Shown here: positions 1 through 10,482 of the stretch, piece by piece
Layout: every line of letters starts with the position of its first letter
Numbering within the stretch: position 1 is the first letter of the stretch
Source: Streptomyces sedi
GTDB taxonomy: Bacteria; Actinomycetota; Actinomycetes; Streptomycetales; Streptomycetaceae
Direction of reading: 5' to 3'
Assembly: GCF_006335015.1 (NCBI RefSeq)
Contig: NZ_VDGT01000027.1
Span: forward strand, 1-64,000
Length of the DNA stretch: 64,000 bases
Program-made: the position numbers and the translations under genes
The notes under the pieces: generated by a model
Database searches by the model: none
What the model was told of the DNA's origin: nothing
The model's input: only the letters and a program-made list of their open reading frames with translations

Positions 1-826
1 CGGGGCCGAGTCCTCGGTCGGTGAGGACGGCGGGGTGGATGCCTCGGGCGAGGTCGCGGAGTTCCTGGAGGGCGAGTTTGACCTCGCCGTGGGCCTCGTC
101 GACCATGCGGGCGGCGGCTTCGGGGTCTTCGGTGAGTTTCTCCTTGGCGAGGCCGAGGTCCATGGCGAGGGCGACGAGCCTGGCCTGTGCGCCGTCGTGC
201 AGGTCCCGTTCGATGCGCCGCAGATCGGCGGCCGAGGTGTCCACCACCACGGAACGGTCCTCCTCCAACTCGGCGATCCGCCGCTCCAACTCGTCCGAGG
301 GCGACAGCAGCACCCGCACCAGCGCCCGGTCCACCTGGCTCAACCACCGCGCCAGCCACGGCAGCGCCGGCCAGGCCACGACGAACGCCGGCAGCATGAT
401 CGCCAACGTGACCAGCGCCCACGGCAACCGCACCACGACGAACAGCGCGGAACGCCACCCCACCGGGTCCTTCAGCAGCGACCACAGCGAGCCGAGCAGG
501 CCGGAACGGCGCAGCGCCCGCGCCGGGCTCGGCTCGTCCACCTCGACCGCCAGCAGCGCCCGCGCCCTGGCCCGTTCCACCCGCCCGATCAGCCGGCAGC
601 CCAGCAGGCCGCACGCCAGCACCGGCAGGCCCACCAGGGTCACTGACAGCAGCACGCCCCCGGCGAACCAGGCCAGCACATAGGCGAAGGCGACCACGCC
701 GACCAGCCAGCTGGAGAGCAGATAGGCGCACTCCCGCCAGGTCGCCGCCGACAGCGGCGAACGCGGCGGCGGCAACGGCTCACCCACGGGCCCGTACGGG
801 CCCCCTCCGGCATCTCGGCTGATCAT
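1..826 (-). CDS. Sensor histidine kinase, NarL/DesK type (C-terminus cut off by window edge)
   Basis: About 275 N-terminal residues are visible from an ATG at 826; the rest lies beyond base 1. The N-terminal half has hydrophobic membrane segments in a putative-sensor arrangement (starting near WRECAYLLSSWLVGVV). A coiled, acidic linker follows, then a HisKA_3 dimerisation box with the motif RRIERDLHDGAQARL, whose His is the expected phosphorylation site. The ATPase domain is missing from the window. Membrane kinases of this class normally pass phosphate to a LuxR/NarL-type response regulator, which should lie further left. It is divergent from the nuo operon with about 176 bp between them. 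The signal sensed cannot be inferred. Confidence 0.9.
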   Translation of the reverse strand, partial: MISRDAGGGPYGPVGEPLPPPRSPLSAATWRECAYLLSSWLVGVVAFAYVLAWFAGGVLLSVTLVGLPVLACGLLGCRLIGRVERARARALLAVEVDEPSPARALRRSGLLGSLWSLLKDPVGWRSALFVVVRLPWALVTLAIMLPAFVVAWPALPWLARWLSQVDRALVRVLLSPSDELERRIAELEEDRSVVVDTSAADLRRIERDLHDGAQARLVALAMDLGLAKEKLTEDPEAAARMVDEAHGEVKLALQELRDLARGIHPAVLTDRGLGP

Positions 827-1002
827 GAGGACAAGACTGCCGGGTCGCCGGGAGCGGCACCATGGGGTGTGTCGGTGAGCCACGGTGGGGCTACCCCCAC
901 CCCGCGCCGCCCGGACCGGGCGCCCGCCGTGGTCACAACGCGCCCCCGACCGCCTAGACTCCCGTGCTGTCAGCCCTCCCCGCCGTCGCCGGAGGCCCCA
1001 AC

Positions 1003-1374
1003 GTGCCCGACTACTTCCACGGCTACACCGTCGTCGGACTGGTCGCGGTGGTCGGCGTGCTCTTCGTCGCGTTCGCCTTCCTCGCCGGCCGGCTGCTGCG
1101 CCCCTCCGTGCCCACGCCCGAGAAGCTGATGGTCTACGAGTGCGGCGTCGACCCCGTGGGCGAGGGCTGGGCGCACACCCAGGTGCGTTACTACCTCTAC
1201 GCCTTCCTGTACGTGATCTTCGCCGTGGACGCCGTCTTCCTCTTCCCGTGGGCCACGGTCTTCGCCGCCGACGGCTTCGGGGCGGCGACGCTGGTGGAGA
1301 TGTTCGTCTTCCTGGGCTTCCTGTCCGTCGGACTCCTCTATGCCTGGAGGAAGGGCGTGCTCACATGGATCTGA
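1003..1374 (+). CDS. nuoA: NADH-quinone oxidoreductase subunit A (second, reduced nuo operon)
   Basis: Small membrane subunit of the complex I proton-pumping arm. It has three hydrophobic helices and the conserved NuoA segment [12 protein letters not shown] followed by [14 protein letters not shown] chose the GTG at 1003 because a GGAGG lies at 991-995 and the resulting 123 aa matches the usual NuoA length; a GTG at 964 is possible but lacks such a ribosome site. It is the first gene of a ten-gene operon and overlaps nuoB by 10 bp. Confidence 0.93.
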   Translation: MPDYFHGYTVVGLVAVVGVLFVAFAFLAGRLLRPSVPTPEKLMVYECGVDPVGEGWAHTQVRYYLYAFLYVIFAVDAVFLFPWATVFAADGFGAATLVEMFVFLGFLSVGLLYAWRKGVLTWI

Positions 1375-1919
1375 GACCGGCCAGCAGCGGCCTCGGGCCG
1401 CTGGCGCGGCTGGCGCCCGAGCCCATGAAGGTGATTCTCAACTGGGGCCGCCGCTACAGCCTGTGGGTCTTCAACTTCGGTCTCGCCTGCTGCGCCATCG
1501 AGTTCATCGCGGCCTCGATGTCCCGACACGACTTCATCCGCCTCGGCGTCATCCCGTTCGCCCCCGGGCCCCGCCAGGCGGACCTGATGGTGGTCTCCGG
1601 CACCGTCACCGACAAGATGGCCCCGGCCATCAGGCGGCTCTACGAGCAGATGCCGGAGCCCAAGTACGTGATCTCGTTCGGCGCCTGCTCCAACTGCGGC
1701 GGACCGTACTGGGACTCGTACTCCGTGACCAAGGGCGTCGACCAGATCATCCCCGTCGACGTCTACGTCCCCGGCTGCCCGCCCCGGCCCGAGGCGCTGC
1801 TCCAGGGCATCCTCAAGCTCCAGGAGAAGATCGCCGAGGAGTCCGTCGCCGAACGGTACGCGCCGCGCCCCTCGACCGCCGCCCTCACCAGCGACCTGGT
1901 GCGGAGGGACGCCCCGTGA
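1365..1919 (+). CDS. nuoB: NADH-quinone oxidoreductase subunit B
   Basis: Subunit carrying the terminal N2 [4Fe-4S] cluster that donates electrons to quinone. The sequence shows the cluster-binding pattern: adjacent cysteines in GLACCAIEF, then CSNCGG and the PGCPPRPE motif. Length 184 aa is normal. It overlaps nuoA (10 bp) and nuoC (4 bp), so the subunits are translationally coupled. N2 normally sits at the NuoB-NuoD interface, but nuoD is not in this operon, so its partner must come from elsewhere or be different. Confidence 0.95.
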   Translation: MDLRPASSGLGPLARLAPEPMKVILNWGRRYSLWVFNFGLACCAIEFIAASMSRHDFIRLGVIPFAPGPRQADLMVVSGTVTDKMAPAIRRLYEQMPEPKYVISFGACSNCGGPYWDSYSVTKGVDQIIPVDVYVPGCPPRPEALLQGILKLQEKIAEESVAERYAPRPSTAALTSDLVRRDAP

Positions 1920-2830
1920 CCGACGGATGGCTGCCGCGGGCGGCGGCGGAGGTCTTCGGGGAGGGCGCCGTCGCCGAGGAGGCGTACGGGGTGCTGACGG
2001 TCGACGTGCCGGCCGGGGACGCCTGGCCCACGGCGCTGGAGACCGCGCGCGCCGAACTGGGCTGCGACTTCTTCGACTGGCTGAGCGCCGTGGACGAGCC
2101 GGGCGTGGGGCTGCGCGTCTGCGCCCACGTCGTGGCGCTCGGCACCCCGCCGCGCCGGCTGCTGCTGCGCACCACGGTGCCGCACGGGGCGCCGTCGCTG
2201 CCGACGGTGACCGGCGTCTTCGCGGGTGCCGCGTGGCACGAGCGGGAGACGCACGAGATGTTCGGGGTCGACTTCCCCGGCCATCCGGGGCTGGAGCCGC
2301 TGCTGCTGCCCGACGGCTTCGAGGGGCACCCGCTGCGCAAGGACTTCGTGCTGGCCGCGCGGGTGGCCAAGCAGTGGCCCGGCGCCAAGGAGCCGGGCGG
2401 GGAGACCCCGCGCCGCCGCCAGCCGTTGCCGCCCGGCGTGCCCGACCCGAACGAGTGGGGCCCGCTCAAGGGCCGCGCCCCCGCGCCGCCCGCCGCGGCG
2501 GCCCGCGGCGGCGAGGGCCGCCAGGCCCGGCCGCGCCGGGCGCGCGCCGCGGGCGAGGGCTCTGCCTCGCAGCGGGCGGCGGCCGGCGGCGAGGCCGCGG
2601 CCCCGCCGGCGGGCGGCGGGGGACGGCCGGCGAGGCCGCGCCGCGCCCGCTCGGCGGGCGAGGGCTCGGCGTCCCAGCGCGGGCCGCAGGCGGGGCCGCC
2701 GGAGGCGGCGGCGTCGGAGGCGGCGTCGGAGGCGGCGGCGCGCGACGCGGCGGAGGCGGCGCGGAACGGTTCGGCTGCCGCTGAGGCGAACGGCCCGGCG
2801 ACCGACCCGGAGAACGGGGAGGAGGGCTGA
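1916..2830 (+). CDS. nuoC: NADH-quinone oxidoreductase subunit C with long low-complexity tail
   Basis: A 304-aa protein starting at the GTG that overlaps the nuoB stop by 4 bp. The first roughly 175 residues form a NuoC/30-kDa domain, with the family signature around [18 protein letters not shown] and [10 protein letters not shown]. The remaining roughly 130 residues are Ala/Pro/Arg/Gly/Glu-rich low-complexity sequence with two copies of an [15 protein letters not shown] element. Such a tail is not needed for the fold and is probably disordered. nuoH follows directly, so a nuoD gene or a fused NuoCD is absent. Confidence 0.88.
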   Translation: MTDGWLPRAAAEVFGEGAVAEEAYGVLTVDVPAGDAWPTALETARAELGCDFFDWLSAVDEPGVGLRVCAHVVALGTPPRRLLLRTTVPHGAPSLPTVTGVFAGAAWHERETHEMFGVDFPGHPGLEPLLLPDGFEGHPLRKDFVLAARVAKQWPGAKEPGGETPRRRQPLPPGVPDPNEWGPLKGRAPAPPAAAARGGEGRQARPRRARAAGEGSASQRAAAGGEAAAPPAGGGGRPARPRRARSAGEGSASQRGPQAGPPEAAASEAASEAAARDAAEAARNGSAAAEANGPATDPENGEEG

Positions 2831-3790
2831 GTGGACTGGCTCGATGTCGCCGTGCGGGTGCTCGCCGTCCTGGTGGCGTTCCTCGTGCTGCCGCTGCTGG
2901 TCGGGCAGTTGGAACACAAGGCGATGGCCCACATGCAGGGCAGGGTCGGGCCGATGCACGCCGGCGGGTTCCACGGCTGGGCGCAACTGGTCGCCGACGG
3001 CGTCAAGTTCGCCCAGAAGGAGGACACCGTTCCGGAGGGCGCCGACCGTCGGCTCTTCCAACTGGCGCCCGGCGTCGCGCTGGTGCCCTATCTGGTGGTG
3101 CTGATCGCCATCCCGCTCGGCCCCGACGGCATGGTCGGCCAGGCCGTCGACGCGGGGATCTTCTTCGTGCTGGCGGCGCTCGGCGTCGGCGTGCTGGGCT
3201 CGCTGATCGCCGGCTGGGCCTCGGCCAACAAGTACGCGCTGCTCGGCGGCCTGCGCACGGCCGCCCAGCTGATGGCGTACGAGCTGCCGCTGCTGCTGGC
3301 CGCCGCCTCCGTGGCGATGGCCGCCGGCACGCTGAGCCTGCCGGGAATCCTCGACGCGTTCGAGTGGTGGTGGGTGCCCTGGCAGCTGGTGGGCGCCTTC
3401 GTCTTCTTCACCGCCGGCCTCGCCGAGCTGCAACGGCCGCCGTTCGACGCGCCGATCGCGCCGGAGGAGATCATCTTCGGCGCGTACACCGAGTACTCGG
3501 GGCTGCGTTTCGCGTTCTTCCTGCTCGCCGAGTACGCGGGCATCGTGGTCGTCTCGGCGCTGACCGCGGTGCTCTTCCTCGGCGGCTGGCACGGTCCCTG
3601 GTCGGACCAGCTCGGCTGGCTGTGGACCCTGCTGAAGACCGGCGCGCTCTGCTTCGTGGTGATCTGGGCGCGCGTCGCCTGGCCGAGGCTGCGCGCCGAC
3701 CAGATCCAGAAGTTCGCCTGGACCGTGCTGGTGCCGCTCGCGCTGGCCCAGATCGCGTTCACCGGAGTGATCAAGGTGGTGAGTGGATGA
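2831..3790 (+). CDS. nuoH: NADH-quinone oxidoreductase subunit H
   Basis: Membrane subunit that links the quinone site to the pumping arm. This 319-aa protein has about eight predicted membrane helices. It carries the conserved NuoH motifs [22 protein letters not shown] and [26 protein letters not shown] cut by short loops. The GTG start directly abuts the nuoC stop, and the last bases overlap the nuoI start by 4 bp. Confidence 0.95.
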   Translation: MDWLDVAVRVLAVLVAFLVLPLLVGQLEHKAMAHMQGRVGPMHAGGFHGWAQLVADGVKFAQKEDTVPEGADRRLFQLAPGVALVPYLVVLIAIPLGPDGMVGQAVDAGIFFVLAALGVGVLGSLIAGWASANKYALLGGLRTAAQLMAYELPLLLAAASVAMAAGTLSLPGILDAFEWWWVPWQLVGAFVFFTAGLAELQRPPFDAPIAPEEIIFGAYTEYSGLRFAFFLLAEYAGIVVVSALTAVLFLGGWHGPWSDQLGWLWTLLKTGALCFVVIWARVAWPRLRADQIQKFAWTVLVPLALAQIAFTGVIKVVSG

Positions 3791-4350
3791 GCCTGGGATC
3801 GGGGCTGGCCAAGGGGTTGGCGATCACGTTGCGCACGATGACCCGGCGCGCGGTCACCGCCCAGTACCCCGAGTCGCAGCCCGAGCTGCCGCCGCGCAGC
3901 CGGGGCGTGATCGGTCTGTTCGAGGAGAACTGCACCGTCTGCATGCTCTGCGCGCGCGAGTGCCCGGACTGGTGCATCTACATCGACTCGCACAAGGAGA
4001 CGCTGCCGGCGACCACGCCGGGCGGCAGGGACCGCAGCAGGAACGTGCTGGACCGGTTCGCGATCGACTTCTCGCTGTGCATGTACTGCGGCATCTGCGT
4101 CGAGGTCTGCCCGTTCGATGCCCTGTTCTGGTCACCGGAGTTCGAGTACGCGACCACGGACATCTCCGAACTGACGCACGAGCGGGACAAGCTGCGCGCC
4201 TGGATGTGGACGGTGCCCGAGCCGCCGCCGCTGGACCCCGCCGCGGAGGAGCCGAAGGAGATCGCCGCGGCCCGCAAGTCCGCCGAGAAGGCCGCCGAGA
4301 AGGCCGCCGAGAAGGCGGTCGAGGCCGACGGGGGAGAGGGGGGCGGATGA
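3787..4350 (+). CDS. nuoI: NADH-quinone oxidoreductase subunit I (2x[4Fe-4S])
   Basis: Peripheral 8Fe ferredoxin-like subunit that passes electrons towards NuoB. Two clusters are evident from [12 protein letters not shown] and [12 protein letters not shown], each a CxxCxxCxxxCP motif. The 187-aa protein ends in a Lys/Glu/Ala tail built from repeated EKAA units encoded by a near-perfect 12-nt repeat. It is flanked by 4-bp overlaps on both sides. Confidence 0.95.
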   Translation: MSLGSGLAKGLAITLRTMTRRAVTAQYPESQPELPPRSRGVIGLFEENCTVCMLCARECPDWCIYIDSHKETLPATTPGGRDRSRNVLDRFAIDFSLCMYCGICVEVCPFDALFWSPEFEYATTDISELTHERDKLRAWMWTVPEPPPLDPAAEEPKEIAAARKSAEKAAEKAAEKAVEADGGEGGG

Positions 4351-4904
4351 CCGAGCGGGAGCTCCTCTCCACCTCGGGGCAGGAGATCGTCTTCGTCCTC
4401 GTCGGCCTCGTCGTCCTCGGCGCGGCCGTGCTCTGCGTGACCACCCGCCACCTGGTGCACGCCGCCCTCTGGCTGGTCGTGGCGCTCGGCGGGCTGGCCG
4501 TCGAGTACCTGCTGCTGACGGCCGAGTTCGTGGCCTGGGTGCAGGTGCTGATCTACCTCGGCTCGGTCGTGGTCCTGCTGCTCTTCGGCCTGATGCTCAC
4601 CCGCGCCCCCATCGGCCCCTCGCCCGACGCCGACTCGGGCAACCGCCCGGTGGCGCTCGCCGTCGCGCTGGCCTCGGCGGCCTGCCTGGTGACGCTGGTG
4701 GTCGACGCGTTCCGCACCACCTGGATCGACCTGGAGACGCCGCACGGCAGGTCGGAGGCGTTGGGCGACAGCCTCTTCCGCGCCTGGGTGCTGCCGTTCG
4801 AGGCGCTGTCGGTGCTGCTGCTGGCCGCGCTGATCGGCGCCATCGCCCTCTCCCGCGCGCGCCGGGCGCGCGCCGGCGTGGCGGCGAACGGGGGCGGGCG
4901 CTGA
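4347..4904 (+). CDS. nuoJ: NADH-quinone oxidoreductase subunit J
   Basis: A 185-aa protein with five hydrophobic segments and the typical NuoJ start ([23 protein letters not shown]) and middle region ([20 protein letters not shown]), both written here only as landmarks. It belongs to the membrane arm. The ATG overlaps the nuoI stop by 4 bp, and its stop shares a base with the nuoK start. Confidence 0.92.
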   Translation: MTERELLSTSGQEIVFVLVGLVVLGAAVLCVTTRHLVHAALWLVVALGGLAVEYLLLTAEFVAWVQVLIYLGSVVVLLLFGLMLTRAPIGPSPDADSGNRPVALAVALASAACLVTLVVDAFRTTWIDLETPHGRSEALGDSLFRAWVLPFEALSVLLLAALIGAIALSRARRARAGVAANGGGR

Positions 4905-5302
4905 TGCACCTGGTCTATCCGGCGGTGCTGTCCTCGCTGCTCTTCTGCGTCGGGGTCTACGGCGTGCTGGCCCGCCGCAACGCCATCCTGGTCCTGATGT
5001 CGGTCGAGCTGATGCTCGCCGCCGTCAGCCTCAACCTGGTCGCCTTCGACGTGTGGCTGCGGGACGAGATCCACTCCGGCCAGGTTTTCACCCTCTTCCT
5101 CATCGCGCTGGCCGCCGCCGAGATCGGCGTCGGCCTCGCCATCGTGCTGCTCGTCTACCGCGAGCGCGGCACCTCGGCCGTCGACCGGCTCCGCGCGCTG
5201 GCCGACCGCGAGGGGAACGAACCCGACGGGAACGAACCCGACCGCGACGGTCCCGCCCCCGGGCCCGGGGGCGCGGCGAGCCGGGAGACCACCACCACGT
5301 GA
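4904..5302 (+). CDS. nuoK: NADH-quinone oxidoreductase subunit K
   Basis: Mrp-antiporter-like small subunit with three membrane helices and conserved acidic residues in [15 protein letters not shown] and [12 protein letters not shown]. At 132 aa it is about 30 residues longer than the usual 100 aa. The extra C-terminus is hydrophilic, with a repeated GNEPD element. The ATG overlaps the nuoJ stop (ATGA-type coupling). Confidence 0.93.
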   Translation: MHLVYPAVLSSLLFCVGVYGVLARRNAILVLMSVELMLAAVSLNLVAFDVWLRDEIHSGQVFTLFLIALAAAEIGVGLAIVLLVYRERGTSAVDRLRALADREGNEPDGNEPDRDGPAPGPGGAASRETTTT

Positions 5303-7224
5303 ACACCACGACCGCCGCCGTCCTCGTCCCGCTGCTGCCCGCGCTGGCAGCCGCCGTCATCCTGCTGACCGGGCGCCGCGCGCCCGGCTACGTCCAGCCG
5401 CTCGCCGTGGTGCCGACGCTGGCCTCCGCCGCGCTCGCCGTGTTCGTCGCCGTCCGCCAGAGCGGCCGGGAGCCGCTGCTCGCCGGAACCTCGCTGACGC
5501 CCACCGGCAACCCGACCCTCCCCATCGAACTGGCCGTCCGGCTCGACGGGTTCGCCGTCCTGGTGGCCGTGCTGGTCGCCGTCGTCGCCGGCTGCGTGCA
5601 GCTGTACTCGACCGGCTATCTGCGCGGCGACCCGCGCTACGCCTCCTACGCCGCCCTGGTCTCGCTCTTCACCTCGGCGATGCTGCTGGTCGTCTACACC
5701 GACGACCTGGTGGTGCTGCTCGTCGGCTGGGAGGTCATGGGCATCTGCTCGTACTTCCTGGTCGGGCACTACTGGGAGACCGCCACCGCGCGCTCCGCCT
5801 CGCTCAAGGCGTTCCTCGTCACCAAGCTCGGCGACGTGCCGTTCGTGATCGGCATCCTGGCGCTCGCCTCCGACGCGGGCAGCTTCCGGATCAGCGACAT
5901 CGTCGCGCGGCTCTCCTCCTCGCTCTCCGGCTTCGAGCTGTCCCACCCCACGCTGGTGGCGCTGCTGCTGCTCGCCGGGGTCGCCGGCAAGTCGGCGCAA
6001 CTGCCGCTGCACACCTGGCTGCCCGACGCCATGGCCGGCCCGACGCCGGTCTCCGCGCTGATCCACGCCGCCACCATGGTCGCCGCCGGCGTCTACTTCG
6101 TCGCCCGGCTGCTGCCGGTCTTCGCCGCCTCGGCCGCCGCTCTGGTGGTGCTCGCCGCGCTCGCCGCGCTCACCATGGTCGGCTCGGCGCTGGCCGCGCT
6201 CGCCCAGGACGATGTCAAACGGGTGCTGGCCTACTCGACCATCGGCCAACTCGGCTTCATGGCCGGCGCGTTGGCCGTCGCCGACCGGGAGGCCGCGGTC
6301 TTCCACCTGCTCACCCACGGCGCGTTCAAGGCGCTGCTGTTCCTCGCCGCCGGCGTGCTGATCCAGACCGCCGGCACCGGCTCGCTCGCCGCCATGTCCC
6401 GGATGCGGGAGCTGCGGCGCCGGGCGCCCGACGCGTTCTGGGCGATGACGACAGGCCTGCTGGCGCTGGCCGCGGTCCCGCCGTTCGCCGGGTTCTTCTC
6501 CAAGGAAGCGGTCATCGGCGCCGCCGAGCACGCCGCCCTCGACAACGAGCACGGCGTCTCCTCCAGCCTGGCCGCGCCCGCGGCGGCGGGCTGGATCGTG
6601 CTGGTCGCGGGGCTGGCGACCGCGCTGCTGACCGCCGCCTACGCCACCCGGCTGTGGCTGCTGGCCTTCCACGACCCGGTCGACGCCCGCGTCGAGTCCG
6701 TGCCGCCTGGCGAACGCGCCTCCTCCGCGATGACCGGCGTGCTCTGGGCGCTGATGGTTCCCTCGCTGCTGCTGGGCCTCGCCTACGGCAAGCTGCCCGA
6801 CTGGCTCGACGGCGGCTCGCTCGCCCCGACCCTGACCACCTCCGTGCTGGCGACCGGCGCCGCCGTGCTCGGCGGCACCGCCGTCTACGCCACCTGGCGC
6901 CGCGCCTACGAGAGCGCCCAGGCGGAGGACCCGGCGCCCGCGCTCCTCGGCCCGCTGGCCCGGCACGCCGAGGCCGGCTTCCACCTGGACGCGGTCTACG
7001 CCGCCGCCGTGGTCCGGCCGGTCAACGCGGCGGCCGGACTGGTCCGTCACCTGGACCGCGCGGTGATCGACACCTGTGTGCGGGGCGCGGCCGGCGCCCC
7101 CGGTCTGCTGGGCGCGCTGGTCCGCCGCGCGGGGACCGGCAACGTCCAGACGTATCTGAGCACGCTGGTCGCCGGGGCCCTGGTCCTCGGCGTCGCCGCC
7201 GTGCTCGTCGCGGTGGGGGACTGA
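5299..7224 (+). CDS. nuoL: NADH-quinone oxidoreductase subunit L
   Basis: Large antiporter-like proton-pumping subunit of 641 aa from a GTG overlapping nuoK by 4 bp. Family landmarks are [37 protein letters not shown] and [12 protein letters not shown]. Lysines and glutamates in the helices match the proton path of the family. The C-terminal region has the amphipathic/lateral-helix region typical of NuoL. Confidence 0.95.
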   Translation: MNTTTAAVLVPLLPALAAAVILLTGRRAPGYVQPLAVVPTLASAALAVFVAVRQSGREPLLAGTSLTPTGNPTLPIELAVRLDGFAVLVAVLVAVVAGCVQLYSTGYLRGDPRYASYAALVSLFTSAMLLVVYTDDLVVLLVGWEVMGICSYFLVGHYWETATARSASLKAFLVTKLGDVPFVIGILALASDAGSFRISDIVARLSSSLSGFELSHPTLVALLLLAGVAGKSAQLPLHTWLPDAMAGPTPVSALIHAATMVAAGVYFVARLLPVFAASAAALVVLAALAALTMVGSALAALAQDDVKRVLAYSTIGQLGFMAGALAVADREAAVFHLLTHGAFKALLFLAAGVLIQTAGTGSLAAMSRMRELRRRAPDAFWAMTTGLLALAAVPPFAGFFSKEAVIGAAEHAALDNEHGVSSSLAAPAAAGWIVLVAGLATALLTAAYATRLWLLAFHDPVDARVESVPPGERASSAMTGVLWALMVPSLLLGLAYGKLPDWLDGGSLAPTLTTSVLATGAAVLGGTAVYATWRRAYESAQAEDPAPALLGPLARHAEAGFHLDAVYAAAVVRPVNAAAGLVRHLDRAVIDTCVRGAAGAPGLLGALVRRAGTGNVQTYLSTLVAGALVLGVAAVLVAVGD

Positions 7225-7228
7225 CCTG

Positions 7229-8815
7229 ATGATCACGCTCTCGGGGACCGCCCAACAGACCCTGCTGCTGGTCGCGTTGGCGCTGCCGCTGGTCGGCGCC
7301 CTCGCCGCGCTGCTGCCCGCGCCTCCGGGGCTGCGCGGCCCCGGGGGGCCCGACCGCGACGTGCTGCGGCACGGGGTGACCGTCACCGGCGCGGTGCTGG
7401 CGATGACGCTCGTCCTGGCGTTCGCCTTCGACCACGCCCGCGCCGGCGCGGTGCAGGCCGAGACCGACGTGGCCTGGGTGCCGGCCTGGGACGTCCGGCT
7501 GCACGTGGGCGTCGACGGGATCTCGCTGCCGCTGCTGGTGATGACGGCGCTGCTGACGTTCCTCGCCGCGCTGCACGCCTACTTCCGGCCGCCGACCGGC
7601 CCCGGCACGCCGGGCCCGCGCGCGTTCGTCGCGCTGCTGCTGCTCCTGGAGACCGGGATGCTGGCCACCTTCGCGGTGCTGGACCTGGTGCTCTTCTTCC
7701 TCGCCTTCGAGACCGTGCTGATCCCCATGTACTTCCTGATCGCCCGCTGGGGCAACGGGGCGGAACGGGCGGCGGCGGCCTGGAAGTTCGTGCTCTACAC
7801 CGTGCTCGGCTCGGTGCTGATGCTGCTCGGGCTGCTGCTGGTCGGGCTGCGGGCCGGCACCTTCGACATGATCTCGCTCGCCCAGGCGCAGGGCTCCGGG
7901 CTGACCAGGACCACCCAGATCGTGGCGGTGCTGGCGATCGGCCTGGGGCTCGCCGTGAAGGCCCCGATGTGGCCGCTCCACAGCTGGCTGCCGGCCGCGC
8001 ACACCGCCGCGCCGACCGTCGGCTCGGTGCTGCTCGCCGGCGTGCTGCTGAAGATGGGCACCTACGGGCTGGTCCGGATCGCGCTGCCGGTGGCGCCCGA
8101 GGGGATGCGGTTCTTCGCGCCCTATCTCGGCGCGTTCGCCGTCGTCGGCATCGTCTACGGGTCGCTCGCCTGCCTGGCCCTGGTGCGCGCCGGCGGCGAC
8201 CTGAAGCGGCTGATCGCCTACTCGTCCGTCGGCCACATGGGCTTCGTGCTGCTCGGCGTCGCCACCATGACCCACGCCGGGGTCAACGGCGCGCTCTTCG
8301 CCGGCATCGCCCACGGGCTGATCACCGGCCTGCTGTTCTTCCTGGTGGGCGCCGTGAAGGAACGCACCGGAACCACCGACATCGGCGCCCTCGCCGGCGA
8401 GGCGGGCGCCGCGCTCTACGGCCGCGCGCCGCGCCTCGGGGGGCTGCTGGCCTTCGCCGCCGTCGCCTCGCTCGGGCTGCCGGGGCTCGCCGGGTTCTGG
8501 GGCGAACTCCTCGCCATGCTCGGCGCGTTCCACCCGGGCGACGGGCTCAGCAGGCCCGCGTTCCTCACCTATCTCGCCGTCGCCGCCCTCGGCACCCTGC
8601 TCACCGCCGCCTATCTGCTGCTCGTGGTGCGCCGCGTCTGCATGGGCCCGACACCGGCCGAGGGCGCGAAGCCGCTGCCCGACCTGGCCGGACACGAGTA
8701 CGCGGTCTACGGGCCGCTGGTCGCGCTCACCGTGCTGGCCGGACTCTGGCCGGCCGTGCTGGTCAACCTGACCGATCCCGCCGTGCAGCTCCTCCTGCCG
8801 GGAGTCGTCCGATGA
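7229..8815 (+). CDS. nuoM: NADH-quinone oxidoreductase subunit M
   Basis: Second antiporter-like subunit, 528 aa, starting 4 bases after nuoL. It shows VDGISLPLLVM, FETVLIPMYFLIARWG, KAPMWPLHSWLPAAHT and KRLIAYSSVGHMGFV, the standard NuoM segments with the conserved Lys and Glu of the proton channel. The stop overlaps the nuoN start (ATGA). Confidence 0.95.
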   Translation: MITLSGTAQQTLLLVALALPLVGALAALLPAPPGLRGPGGPDRDVLRHGVTVTGAVLAMTLVLAFAFDHARAGAVQAETDVAWVPAWDVRLHVGVDGISLPLLVMTALLTFLAALHAYFRPPTGPGTPGPRAFVALLLLLETGMLATFAVLDLVLFFLAFETVLIPMYFLIARWGNGAERAAAAWKFVLYTVLGSVLMLLGLLLVGLRAGTFDMISLAQAQGSGLTRTTQIVAVLAIGLGLAVKAPMWPLHSWLPAAHTAAPTVGSVLLAGVLLKMGTYGLVRIALPVAPEGMRFFAPYLGAFAVVGIVYGSLACLALVRAGGDLKRLIAYSSVGHMGFVLLGVATMTHAGVNGALFAGIAHGLITGLLFFLVGAVKERTGTTDIGALAGEAGAALYGRAPRLGGLLAFAAVASLGLPGLAGFWGELLAMLGAFHPGDGLSRPAFLTYLAVAALGTLLTAAYLLLVVRRVCMGPTPAEGAKPLPDLAGHEYAVYGPLVALTVLAGLWPAVLVNLTDPAVQLLLPGVVR

Positions 8816-10482
8816 ACCTGATCCAGAACGTGGACTGGGCCGCCCTCGCGCCCCCGCTGGTCGTCGCGGTCACCGCCGTGGCGGTGCTGGTCGCCGACCT
8901 GTTCCTGCCGGCGGCCCGCCGGAACGTGCTCGCCTGGCTCGCGGTGGGCGGCCTCGCGCTGGCGCTGCTGGCACTGCTGCCGCTGTGGGGCGACGACCGC
9001 GCCACGTTCTGCCTGGTCGACGACCCGGGGCTCTGCTCCTACACGGCGGACCGCTTCGCGCTGGTCGTTCAACTGCTGGTGCTGGGCGGCGCGTTGCTGG
9101 CGGCGCTGCTGACCGTTCCCGAGCTGGGCCACCGGGACGGGACGAGGGCGGCGGAGGGGGAGGAGGGGCTGCCGGCCGGCGAGTTCTGGTTCCTGCTGCT
9201 CGCCTCGGCCTCCGGCGCCGCGCTGCTGCCGGCGGCGCGCGACCTGGCGACGCTGGTGCTCGCCCTGGAGGTGACCACGCTGCCCGCCTACGCGCTGGTC
9301 GGGCTGCGCCGGGGCGGGGACGGGGCGGAGGCGGCCCTGAAGTTCTTCCTCTCCTCGGTGACCGCGACGGCCGTCGGGCTGCTGGGCATCAGCTTCGTCT
9401 ACGCGGGCGCCGGGAGCCTCTTCCTCGGCGAGATCGCCACCGCACTGCCCGACGCCGACCCGAGGCTGGCCACCCTCGCCGAGGCGGGCGTCGCGCTGAC
9501 GCTGGTCGGCTTCGTCTTCAAGGTCGCCGCCGTGCCGTTCCACTTCTGGGTGCCGGAGACCTACCGGGGGGCGCCGCTGCCGGTCGCCGCCTATCTCTCC
9601 GTCGTCGGCAAGGCGGCGGGGCTCGCCGGCCTCGCGCTGGTCACCACCGTCGCCTTCCCCGGCCACGCCGACACCTGGGGGCCGCCGCTCGCGGTGCTCG
9701 CCGGGCTGACCATGACCGTCGGCAACGTCGCCGCGCTGCGCACGGCGGTCGCCGGCGCGCACAGCGCGGTGCGGCTGCTGGCCTGGTCCTCGGTCGGCCA
9801 GGCCGGCTATCTGCTGGTGCCGCTGGCCGCCGCCGGCTACGCCGAGGACGGCGCGGCGCGGGGGGACGCGGTCGGCGCGACGCTGGCCTATGCGCTGATG
9901 TACGGCGCGGTGAACCTGGGGGCGTTCGCCGTGCTCGCACTCGTCGTTCAGGACGCGCGCGCCTCGGGGAACGGGAACGGTCGTCGACTCGCTGACTTTC
10001 GGGGCCTTTTCGCCCGGCGCCCGCTGGCCGCGCTGGCGATGGCCTTCTTCCTGCTCTGCCTGGCGGGGCTGCCGCCCGGCGTGATCGGGCTCTTCGCCAA
10101 GGTGGCGGTCTTCCGCGCGGCGGTCGACGCGGGGCTCGGCGTGCTGGCGGTGGTGATGGCGGTGAACGTGGCCGTCGCGCTGTACTACTACCTGCGCTGG
10201 ACGGCACTGCTCTTCCAGCCGGCCGACGCCCAGCCGGCCGACGCCCAGCCGGCCGACGCGGCCGGCTCCGACGCGGCGGGCTCCGACGCGGTGCCCGTTT
10301 CGGCACCCGCGCCCGCCGCTGGCGCCGCGCCCGGCGCGGGCGCCACCGTGGCCGCCCCGCCGCGCGCCCCCCGCCACCCGACGCTCGCCGCCGGCGTCGC
10401 GCTCGCGCTCACCGCCGGTGTCGCCCTGGCCCTCTCCGCCGCGCCCCAGCTGGTCCTGACGCTGACCGACGGCGGGCTGTGA
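8812..10482 (+). CDS. nuoN: NADH-quinone oxidoreductase subunit N
   Basis: Third antiporter-like subunit, 556 aa, the last gene of the operon. Landmarks are VLALEVTTLPAYALVG, KVAAVPFHFWVPETY and RLLAWSSVGQAGY. Between the penultimate and last helices it carries an insertion of roughly 50 residues rich in Ala, Pro, Gln, Asp and Ser, encoded by tandem 15-nt repeats. The insertion is unusual for NuoN and probably forms a flexible loop. Confidence 0.94.
   Translation: MNLIQNVDWAALAPPLVVAVTAVAVLVADLFLPAARRNVLAWLAVGGLALALLALLPLWGDDRATFCLVDDPGLCSYTADRFALVVQLLVLGGALLAALLTVPELGHRDGTRAAEGEEGLPAGEFWFLLLASASGAALLPAARDLATLVLALEVTTLPAYALVGLRRGGDGAEAALKFFLSSVTATAVGLLGISFVYAGAGSLFLGEIATALPDADPRLATLAEAGVALTLVGFVFKVAAVPFHFWVPETYRGAPLPVAAYLSVVGKAAGLAGLALVTTVAFPGHADTWGPPLAVLAGLTMTVGNVAALRTAVAGAHSAVRLLAWSSVGQAGYLLVPLAAAGYAEDGAARGDAVGATLAYALMYGAVNLGAFAVLALVVQDARASGNGNGRRLADFRGLFARRPLAALAMAFFLLCLAGLPPGVIGLFAKVAVFRAAVDAGLGVLAVVMAVNVAVALYYYLRWTALLFQPADAQPADAQPADAAGSDAAGSDAVPVSAPAPAAGAAPGAGATVAAPPRAPRHPTLAAGVALALTAGVALALSAAPQLVLTLTDGGL
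10216..10290 (+). repeat. Tandem 15-nt repeats inside nuoN
   Basis: Three copies of CAGCCGGCCGACGCC (the third with a final G) at 10216-10260 are followed by two near-identical copies of a related 15-mer ending in CTCCGACGCG at 10261-10290. All are in frame, giving QPADA x3 then AGSDA x2. This looks like repeat expansion in a tolerant loop. Confidence 0.9.

Noticed and set aside
1916-2830. Possible NuoCD fusion to explain missing nuoD
   Set aside because: The C-terminal part is low-complexity sequence with no NuoD motif.
5155-7386. 743-codon minus-strand ORF opposite nuoK-nuoL
   Set aside because: Gln/Gly/Arg/His-rich composition typical of the antisense of a high-GC gene; the opposite strand encodes clear complex I subunits.
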